Positions 1-4,603 of a stretch of 8,685 nt of DNA are shown in pieces (positions within the stretch are counted from its first letter, which is position 1; the number at the start of each line of letters is the position of its first letter). Location: NCBI GenBank assembly GCA_030453435.1, contig JAKDKI010000075.1:1-8685 (forward strand). The letters run 5' to 3'. The notes below the pieces were generated by a model. That model ran no database searches, was not told where the DNA came from, and was given only the letters and a program-made list of their open reading frames with translations. The translations under genes and the position numbers were made by a program. This stretch comes from Kocuria sp. GTDB lineage: Bacteria > Actinomycetota > Actinomycetes > Actinomycetales > Micrococcaceae.

Positions 1-34
1 AGCCATCACTCTGCACGATGGCATTGTGATCTAG
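1..34 (+). CDS. Possible 3' end of a plus-strand gene (product unknown)
   Basis: Reading from base 2, ten codons (AITLHDGIVI) run to a TAG at 32-34. The residues resemble the closing strand of many ABC-transporter ATPases, which often end in a 'xxLxDGxIV' pattern, but ten residues cannot identify a family. The other two plus-strand frames also close soon after (27-29 and 52-54) and look less protein-like. The rest of the gene would lie left of the window. This could equally be non-coding. Confidence 0.3.
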   Translation, partial: AITLHDGIVI

Positions 35-306
35 CTTGCCGCCCAGCTTACTGATCTTCAGTTGCCTGACAATCAATTTTCTCTCTCGGGTGAAATGCCC
101 TCCGACTACTTCCCACACCCGGATTTATCAATTAGTGACCCGCGGGTACCGCCGCACGCCCGGTTCTCGCTCATGGGCCCGAAACCGGTCATTCCCGGCC
201 CCGACACGTGGGGTAGGGCACAATGGGGAGGGAGCCGACAGGTGGCGGGCTGCGCATCCTGCGGAGGCGGCCACTTCCGACACTTCAACCAAGTATGGAG
301 CCGCAC
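35..306. other. Gene-free stretch upstream of nfeD
   Basis: No reading frame here looks like a real gene; the open frames on both strands have compositions typical of GC-rich antisense shadows. The first part (about 60-100) is comparatively AT-rich (CAATCAATTTTCTCTC), which is where a promoter for nfeD could sit, but I find no convincing -35/-10 pair. A weak 5-bp hairpin (ACTGA/TCAGT, 50-62) lies after the possible left-edge gene and has no U-tract of its own. Confidence 0.5.
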
Positions 307-804
307 GTGTGGGACGCACTGGTCAATAACCCCTGGATCCTCTGGCTGATCATCATGCTGATTCTGGCTGGGATCGAGATGCTCACTCTGGACTTCTTGT
401 TCCTGATGATGTCCATCGCGGCCCTGTGCGCTGGAGTAGTGAGCTTCTTCACCCACAGCATCCCCTTGCAAGTCATCACGTTTGCCGTGGTCGCGGTGCT
501 TCTCATCTTCCTTCTGCGCCCGGTTGCGCTGAACCGCATCAACAGATCCACCCCGAGTACACGTTCCAATGCCGAGCGCCTGGTGGGCCTGTCCTGCACC
601 GTTTTGGAACCCGTCAGCGAGAACACCGGCCTGGTTCGCCTCGAGGGCGATATCTGGACCGCCCGCTCTGCCGAACACGGCACCCTCGAGGTCGGCACCA
701 AGGCCTACGTCTACCGCATCGACGGCGCCACCGCGGTTGTTTCCGGCACCGCCCCCGCCACCACGGATTTCTCCGACTCCCCCGCTTCCCAACCCGGGTA
801 CTAG
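307..804 (+). CDS. nfeD: NfeD-like membrane protein with C-terminal OB fold
   Basis: A short NfeD-family protein of about 165 residues. Three hydrophobic segments lie at roughly residues 9-27, 30-48 and 52-70, with the family-like stretch IEMLTLDFLFLM between the first two. A soluble beta-rich OB-fold-like domain begins near 'RLVG' (residues 91-94) and runs to about 148, followed by a short Ser/Pro tail. NfeD proteins of this class are membrane proteins that partner SPFH/stomatin proteins, and here one follows 50 bases downstream, so the two are probably cotranscribed and form a complex. Start choice: GTG at 307 has GGAG at 297-300, six bases upstream, and gives the usual family N-terminus (hydrophobic helix beginning about ten residues in). 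ATG at 295 is in frame but has no good ribosome site; ATG at 223 would add a proline/arginine-rich leader unlike the family. The long serine-protease-like domain of large NfeD proteins is absent. Confidence 0.85.
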   Translation: MWDALVNNPWILWLIIMLILAGIEMLTLDFLFLMMSIAALCAGVVSFFTHSIPLQVITFAVVAVLLIFLLRPVALNRINRSTPSTRSNAERLVGLSCTVLEPVSENTGLVRLEGDIWTARSAEHGTLEVGTKAYVYRIDGATAVVSGTAPATTDFSDSPASQPGY

Positions 805-854
805 AACAACAGTGGGGCCGACCGGCCCGCACTCCACCCATGTGAGAGGACCCC

Positions 855-1964
855 ATGGAAATCGTCATCACAGTACTGCTCATAGTGGTGGTGCTGGCTG
901 CGGCAATCGCCTTGATCAAGGCGGTTCGCATTATTCCGCAGTCCCGCGCCGGCATTGTGGAACGTCTCGGCAAGTACCAGTCCACCCTGAACCCCGGTCT
1001 CCACTTCCTCATCCCCTTCGTCGATCGCCTGCTTCCCCTGATCGACCTGCGTGAGCAAGTTGTGCCGTTCCCCGCTCAGTCCGTGATCACCGAAGACAAC
1101 CTGGTGGTCGGCATCGACACCGTTGTGTACTTCCAGGTCACTGACCCCCGCGCCGCGACTTATGAGATCACCAACTACATCCAGGCCGTGGACGAGCTCA
1201 CCAGTGCGACCCTGCGTAACGTGGTCGGTGGCCTGAACCTTGAAGAAACCCTGACCTCGCGCGACAAGATCAACGCCGAATTGCGCGGTGTGTTGGACTC
1301 CACCACCGGTCGCTGGGGCATTCGTATTTCCCGCGTGGACATCAAGGAGATCACTCCCCCGCCGTCCATCCAGGACTCCATGGAGAAGCAGATGCGCGCC
1401 GAGCGTGATCGTCGTGCAACCATCCTCACGGCCGAGGGTGAGAAGCAGTCCCAGATCCTGACCGCCGAGGGTGAACGACAGGCCGCGGTGCTCTCCGCTG
1501 AGGGTGACGCCAAGGCCGCTATCCTCCGCGCGGATGGTGAGGCCCAGGCCATCGCCAAGGTGTTCGATTCGATTCACCGCGCCAAGCCCACGCAGAAGCT
1601 GCTGGCTTACCAGTACATTCAGACGCTGCCCAAGGTGGCGGAGGGTTCCGCCAACAAGGTGTGGATGATTCCCGCCGAGCTCAGTACCGCGCTGCGCGGT
1701 GTGGGCAACTTCCTTGCAACCCCGGGAGGCGGCGGCGAAGGCCCACACGATTCTTCCTGGGACGATCAGGACGAAGAGCCCACCGCCAGTAGTGCGTATT
1801 CGGAGCCCATCGTGGAATCCGAAACCGTGAAGGTCACGGAGGAAGATCTCGAGCCGGATCTGACGTTGACCGACCCCAACGACTTCGAGATGCCGGAGGC
1901 CCCCTTCGGCGATCCGGCCCCCGGTGAGGACGGTTCCGGCAATACCGGGAATGAAACACGCTAG
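855..1964 (+). CDS. qmcA: SPFH/band-7 (stomatin/QmcA-like) membrane-anchored protein
   Basis: A 369-residue SPFH-domain protein. A single N-terminal membrane helix (about residues 4-22) is followed by the band-7 core, recognisable by IIPQSRAGIVERLGKY, NPGLHFLIPFVD and the run up to ITPPPSIQDSMEKQMRAER (about residues 26-185). An alanine/glutamate-rich helical region (about 186-240) contains four 11-residue repeats. A conserved 'YQYIQTLPKVAEG' block follows, and then a disordered, acidic tail from about 290 to the end. Such proteins oligomerise at the cytoplasmic membrane and organise membrane microdomains; in bacteria they pair with NfeD proteins, as the preceding gene suggests. The ATG at 855 has GAGAGGA (844-850) four bases upstream. 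Stomatin/prohibitin-type function is a family inference; the exact client is unknown. Confidence 0.92.
   Translation: MEIVITVLLIVVVLAAAIALIKAVRIIPQSRAGIVERLGKYQSTLNPGLHFLIPFVDRLLPLIDLREQVVPFPAQSVITEDNLVVGIDTVVYFQVTDPRAATYEITNYIQAVDELTSATLRNVVGGLNLEETLTSRDKINAELRGVLDSTTGRWGIRISRVDIKEITPPPSIQDSMEKQMRAERDRRATILTAEGEKQSQILTAEGERQAAVLSAEGDAKAAILRADGEAQAIAKVFDSIHRAKPTQKLLAYQYIQTLPKVAEGSANKVWMIPAELSTALRGVGNFLATPGGGGEGPHDSSWDDQDEEPTASSAYSEPIVESETVKVTEEDLEPDLTLTDPNDFEMPEAPFGDPAPGEDGSGNTGNETR
1422..1553 (+). repeat. Four tandem 11-residue repeats in the SPFH protein
   Basis: Residues 190-233 of the SPFH protein are four back-to-back 11-residue units: ILTAEGEKQSQ, ILTAEGERQAA, VLSAEGDAKAA and ILRADGEAQAI. 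The period of 11 (hendecad) is that of an extended, nearly straight coiled coil, typical of the helical section after the SPFH domain that drives ring or cage assembly. The DNA copies have diverged (for example ACGGCCGAGGGTGAGAAG versus ACCGCCGAGGGTGAACGA), so the repeat is held at protein level. Confidence 0.8.
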
Positions 1965-1997
1965 TTCATGGTTGTACCCGGTTGATGCGGATTTTTG

Positions 1998-2022
1998 GGT
2001 TCCGAACCTCGTGTTCGGAACC
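1998..2022. promoter_or_regulatory. Perfect 10-bp inverted repeat upstream of rbpA
   Basis: GGTTCCGAAC (1998-2007) and GTTCGGAACC (2013-2022) are exact inverse complements around a five-base spacer (CTCGT). Each arm is itself nearly palindromic (GTTC-N-GAAC at 1999-2007 and again at 2013-2021). It lies between the qmcA stop and the rbpA ribosome site. No T-run follows on either strand, so a classic intrinsic terminator is unlikely. A protein-binding operator, an ECF-sigma -35 element (GGAACC at 2017-2022) or an RNA hairpin ending the qmcA message are the alternatives. Confidence 0.5.
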
Positions 2023-2069
2023 AAGGATCTCGACCTTTGTACCAGTAGGACTTCAGGAAGGACCGTCCA

Positions 2070-2405
2070 GTGAGCGATCGCAGTCTGCGTGGAATGCGCT
2101 TGGGTTCCCAGTCGATGGAAACCGAGAACGGTGTTGAACCGGCCCCGCGCCAACGCGTGGAGTACCGCACCAAGGATGGTGAGTCCGTGAGCGTGATGTT
2201 TGCGGCGGAGGCGGAGATTCCCCCGGTGTGGACCACCAAGACCGGCCACGAGGCGATCCTGGTGAACGGCGAGAAGCCCGAGAACCCCAATGAGAAGCAC
2301 GTGCGTACCCACTGGGACATGCTCATGGAGCGTCGCAGTGCTGAGGAGCTCGAAGAGATCCTGCAGCAGCGCCTGGACTTCTACAAGGAACGCCACGCGA
2401 TCTAA
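2070..2405 (+). CDS. rbpA: RNA polymerase-binding protein RbpA
   Basis: An 111-residue protein that matches RbpA across its length. It binds RNA polymerase together with the housekeeping sigma factor and stabilises open promoter complexes; it is restricted to actinobacteria. The N-terminal tail has the family 'LRGxRLG' (residues 6-12), and the core domain runs about 26-70 (APRQRVEYRT, AEIPPVW). A basic linker with the conserved Arg79 follows, then the sigma-interacting helix RTHWDMLMERR (79-89, with Arg88/Arg89) and a Glu-rich helix. The zinc-ligand cysteines of the Streptomyces protein are absent: the core has no cysteine at all. The start is GTG at 2070, set by AGGAAGGA (2055-2062) seven bases upstream. 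It is separated from qmcA by 105 bases that hold an inverted repeat, so it is likely to have its own promoter. In Streptomyces, rbpA is under the thiol-stress sigma factor SigR. Confidence 0.96.
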   Translation: MSDRSLRGMRLGSQSMETENGVEPAPRQRVEYRTKDGESVSVMFAAEAEIPPVWTTKTGHEAILVNGEKPENPNEKHVRTHWDMLMERRSAEELEEILQQRLDFYKERHAI

Positions 2406-2467
2406 ATCCCGTCACGCCCGGTGAAGCGCCCCCACGGACGCACCGCCGGGGCAGGGGCGACAGACAG

Positions 2468-2509
2468 ACGCCGACGCCGCGTACCAGACTTGGTACGCGG
2501 CGTCGGCGT
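2468..2509. terminator. Bidirectional terminator between rbpA and ppm1
   Basis: Two 19-base arms (2468-2486 and 2491-2509) are perfectly complementary around a GACT loop, and wobble plus A-T pairing can extend the base by two more pairs. It lies in the 135-base gap between convergent genes, 62 bases past the rbpA stop and 31 bases past the ppm1 stop. The T-run is short (TTT) on the plus strand and absent on the minus strand, as is common for actinobacterial hairpin terminators. Confidence 0.85.
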
Positions 2510-2540
2510 TTAAGGTCGTCTTGGGCTCGCCCCGGTCGGG

Positions 2541-3281
2541 CTACTTAGCCAGGCCCAGTTTGGCGGCCAGAGTCTGCGCGCGAGCAGTCAAGCCCCACTT
2601 GGCCACGTTGGTCGCGGCCTCCACGGTGACGTTCTTGCTCATTTTGGAGACACCTTCTTCGCGCTCCACAAAGGTGATGGGGACCTCGGTGATCTTCAGT
2701 CCCAGGCGTTCGGTGCGCCATGCGAGGTCGATCTGGAAGCAGTAGCCGCGCGAACGAACGGAATCCAAATCGATCGCTTCGAGGGTGGCGCGCTTGTACG
2801 CGCGGTAACCGCCGGTGATGTCGTGGATGCTGGTGCCCAGCAGCACGCGCGAATAGAGGTTGCCGCCGCGCGAGATCAGCTGTCGGTCCAACGGCCAGTT
2901 CTCGGTACGGCCACCCGGCACGTAGCGGGATCCGATCGCCAGGTCCGCGCCGTTCTCGATAGCGTCCAGGAGCAGGGGCAACTGCTCGGGCTGGTGGGAG
3001 CAGTCGGCGTCCATTTCAACCAGGACGTCATAGCCGTTGTCGAGGCCCCAACGGAATCCGGCAATGTAGGCCGGCCCCAGGCCCTCTTTCTTGGCACGGT
3101 GAAGCACGTGGATGTTCTCGTCCTGGCCGGACATTTCATCGGCCATCTGGCCGGTTCCGTCCGGGCTGTTGTCATCCGTGATCAACACGTGCGCATCCGG
3201 AACGGCCGCCCGCAACCGGTTCACTACCGTGGGCAGCGATTCGCGTTCGTTGTAGGTGGGAATGATGGTGAGAACTCGCAC
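2541..3281 (-). CDS. ppm1: Polyprenol monophosphomannose synthase (GT2, DPM1-like)
   Basis: A 246-residue family-2 glycosyltransferase that moves mannose from GDP-mannose to polyprenyl phosphate on the inner face of the membrane; the product feeds lipomannan/lipoarabinomannan-type glycolipids and protein O-mannosylation. Visible motifs are the nucleotide-binding start [10 protein letters not shown] (3-12), DDNSPDGTG (36-44), the metal-binding DAD (91-93), GSRYVPGG and [10 protein letters not shown]. There is no membrane segment, so this is the stand-alone catalytic domain; Mycobacterium tuberculosis Ppm1 instead carries an extra N-terminal acyltransferase domain. Start: GTG at 3281 has AAAGGA six bases upstream and puts the GT2 motif at the N-terminus as in the family; an in-frame ATG at 3347 would add 22 unlike residues. 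It converges on rbpA, an arrangement I recall also in M. tuberculosis (Rv2050/Rv2051c). Confidence 0.93.
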   Translation of the reverse strand: MRVLTIIPTYNERESLPTVVNRLRAAVPDAHVLITDDNSPDGTGQMADEMSGQDENIHVLHRAKKEGLGPAYIAGFRWGLDNGYDVLVEMDADCSHQPEQLPLLLDAIENGADLAIGSRYVPGGRTENWPLDRQLISRGGNLYSRVLLGTSIHDITGGYRAYKRATLEAIDLDSVRSRGYCFQIDLAWRTERLGLKITEVPITFVEREEGVSKMSKNVTVEAATNVAKWGLTARAQTLAAKLGLAK

Positions 3282-3324
3282 GGGGCGTCCTTTCAGGCCA
3301 CTGGGGACGGGGATAAACGCCCCG
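3281..3324 (-). promoter_or_regulatory. Alternative hairpins around the ppm1 ribosome site
   Basis: On the minus-strand RNA, CGGGGCGU (3324-3317) can pair perfectly over 8 bp with ACGCCCCG (3288-3281), which covers the spacer and the first base of the GTG start and would put the AAAGGA ribosome site in the loop. The same upstream arm can instead form a local 5-bp hairpin, CGGGG (3324-3320) with CCCCG (3312-3308), leaving the start free. The two cannot coexist. The complementarity is seen; a switching role is inference, and chance pairing in GC-rich sequence is possible. Confidence 0.35.
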
Positions 3325-3339
3325 AACACACCACAGGGC

Positions 3340-3407
3340 AGGCCCATCCGCCTTCGGACCAGGTGCGGATCGCTCCGCAGCGCTGTTTTCTAAGGACGGA
3401 TGAACCC
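3340..3407 (-). ncRNA. Candidate structured RNA element in the ppm1 leader
   Basis: Read on the minus strand, GGGTTCATCCG-T-CCTT (3407-3392) pairs with AAGGCGGATGGGCCT (3354-3340): ten Watson-Crick pairs interrupted by one bulged base, then five more including three G-U pairs. Inside this stem is a 6-bp hairpin TGCGGA/TCCGCA (3379-3364) capped by GCGA, a GNRA tetraloop. It lies between a plausible promoter and the ppm1 start. I do not recognise it as a known riboswitch or RNA family. It could instead be a terminator without a U-tract for the upstream operon. Confidence 0.35.
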
Positions 3408-3425
3408 ACCCGGCAGTAAGAATTC

Positions 3426-3455
3426 AGTCTAACGGTCAACTTTGGTCAGCACCAA
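3426..3455 (-). promoter_or_regulatory. Possible promoter for ppm1
   Basis: On the minus strand, TTGGTG (3455-3450) and TAGACT (3431-3426) are separated by 18 bases, a fair match to a housekeeping -35/-10 pair. It lies in the 190-base gap after the amidohydrolase-like gene and would give a leader of roughly 135-140 bases. A TTGACC hexamer also lies between the two boxes but has no -10 at the right distance. Read-through from the upstream operon is also possible, as no good terminator follows that gene. Confidence 0.4.
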
Positions 3456-3471
3456 GATGACCCGATGTCAA

Positions 3472-4575
3472 TCATTCGAAGACAATTTTTCCCGCGACCA
3501 CGGTGCGTTCACACGCGGGCAACCGGGGGTCGTCCAAGGCAGGCAGCGCTGGGGTGCGCGCGCGAGGGTCCGTACTCCAGGAGGCGCCGGTCCCCTGCGC
3601 TTGCTGCACCATGAGTGACTCCGCGTCCCACATGGCCAAGCTTGCTTCCGCACCGGGTGCCAACTGGCCGGCGAGCGACTGAGCGTCGCGCTGCGCGCGC
3701 CACACACCCCGTGTGAGGGCTAGGAATGCCGCGCGTGCCGAAGTTCGGTGACTCGGTTCCCGAGCCTCGAGAGCGTCCTTCACGGCCTGCCAGGGGTTCT
3801 CGTCCGCCGTCATGAGCGTCACGGGGACACCCGCTCGGGCCAGGGCCGTCAGCGGGGCAGCGCCGGGTCGCGAACTCACGGACAAGGCATGTCGAGCGAG
3901 GGACTCGCTTTGTTCCTCGCTGAGTTCGCCCACTCCCACGAGTCGGTGACCGCGAGAACGGAACGCCCGCTCCCCCAACGTGTCGGTGGCCCGTTGGGCC
4001 GCCTCGAGAACGGCGTCGATAGTGGCCCCCGACGCTCCTTCCGGGGAGTCCACGACTCCACCGTTGCACACCATGACGGCCTGGTAGCGCGCCTCGGAGC
4101 ACGCTACGAGGTGGCCCGTCAGCGTCTCCACCAATGCTGCGTGATCCAGGTCGGGGGCGATCTCAATCCCGAGACAGGGACGCGGTGCCTCGGCCGCAGT
4201 GATGTCCGCGGCGTCCGTGACCGGGTGGATCAGGACCGGCAAGGGGACGAGCCCCGAATTCTTGGCGCGAGCTACGGCGTCGGTCAAGACATCTGCGTTG
4301 TCGGAGAGCAGTTCTACGGCACCGTACCCCTGAGCGACGGTGACGAGGTGTTCCTCACCGGTGATCCGTTGATGTGCCACGAATGTGGGGGTGATCACGG
4401 CGCCTGCCACGTCCACCACGCTGGTCTGTTCTCCCGCCATGGCCTGTGCGGCGCTGTCGGAACCCAACCACGCGACCGTGGGCCCGTCCACCAGGATGGC
4501 CGTGGCGAACGGATCCACCGGTGAATACACCGAGGCGTTCACATACATCGCGGTGGTTGTCGTTTGTTGGGTCAC
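3472..4575 (-). CDS. Amidohydrolase-like protein, probably without catalytic metal site
   Basis: A 367-residue protein with the outline of the metal-dependent amidohydrolase superfamily, closest by pattern to the YtcJ/amidohydrolase_3 type. The N-terminal beta-sandwich runs through ATAILVDGPTVAWLGSD to VVDVAGAVITPTFVAH; the C-terminal closing strand is GAEASLAMWDAESL and ERTVVAGKIVFE. Metal-ligand positions are largely lost: the canonical FVDxHxH is FVAHQR (residues 65-70, one H kept, the Asp codon missing, the second H an Arg); the 'HRIEH' motif is HRLVG (210-214); no 'HAIGD' motif is seen. Asp258 in MTADENPW sits where the family Asp does. It is therefore probably a pseudoenzyme or a non-hydrolytic binding protein. 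The GTG start at 4575 has GGAGG five bases upstream; an in-frame ATG at 4674 would overlap helY by 71 bases with unlike sequence. It begins 28 bases after the helY stop, so the two are very likely cotranscribed. Confidence 0.8.
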   Translation of the reverse strand: MTQQTTTTAMYVNASVYSPVDPFATAILVDGPTVAWLGSDSAAQAMAGEQTSVVDVAGAVITPTFVAHQRITGEEHLVTVAQGYGAVELLSDNADVLTDAVARAKNSGLVPLPVLIHPVTDAADITAAEAPRPCLGIEIAPDLDHAALVETLTGHLVACSEARYQAVMVCNGGVVDSPEGASGATIDAVLEAAQRATDTLGERAFRSRGHRLVGVGELSEEQSESLARHALSVSSRPGAAPLTALARAGVPVTLMTADENPWQAVKDALEAREPSHRTSARAAFLALTRGVWRAQRDAQSLAGQLAPGAEASLAMWDAESLMVQQAQGTGASWSTDPRARTPALPALDDPRLPACERTVVAGKIVFE

Positions 4576-4603
4576 GCTTGCCTCCGGAAGATCATGGGGT
4601 TGT

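Noticed and set aside
106..837. A 243-codon minus-strand frame opposite nfeD
   Set aside because: Its Gly/His/Gln-rich, low-complexity composition is typical of an antisense shadow; the plus-strand NfeD frame has membrane helices and an OB fold.
801..2396. A 531-codon open frame on the minus strand opposite the SPFH gene and rbpA
   Set aside because: It lies antisense to two genes with clear family motifs, spans the intergenic gap between them, is rich in His/Gly/Leu as expected of the reverse complement of GC-rich codons, and shows no recognisable domain.
2420..2460. A second hairpin after rbpA (CGCCCC with GGGGCG)
   Set aside because: The arms are only six bases with a loop of about 20 bases, and the strong 19-bp hairpin just beyond makes it unnecessary.
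2541..3347. An upstream ATG start for ppm1 at 3347
   Set aside because: It would add 22 residues unlike the family and has no properly spaced ribosome site, whereas GTG 3281 has AAAGGA six bases upstream and places the GT2 motif at the N-terminus.
3293..3409. A 38-codon upstream frame (GTG to TGA) on the minus strand ending at the ppm1 ribosome site
   Set aside because: It has no ribosome site and no family resemblance, and it runs through the structured leader. The stop touching AAAGGA is suggestive of a leader peptide but not enough to call one.
3748..4524. A 258-codon plus-strand frame opposite the amidohydrolase-like gene
   Set aside because: It is an Arg/Gly/His-rich shadow with no domain; the minus-strand frame has fold signatures and a good ribosome site.
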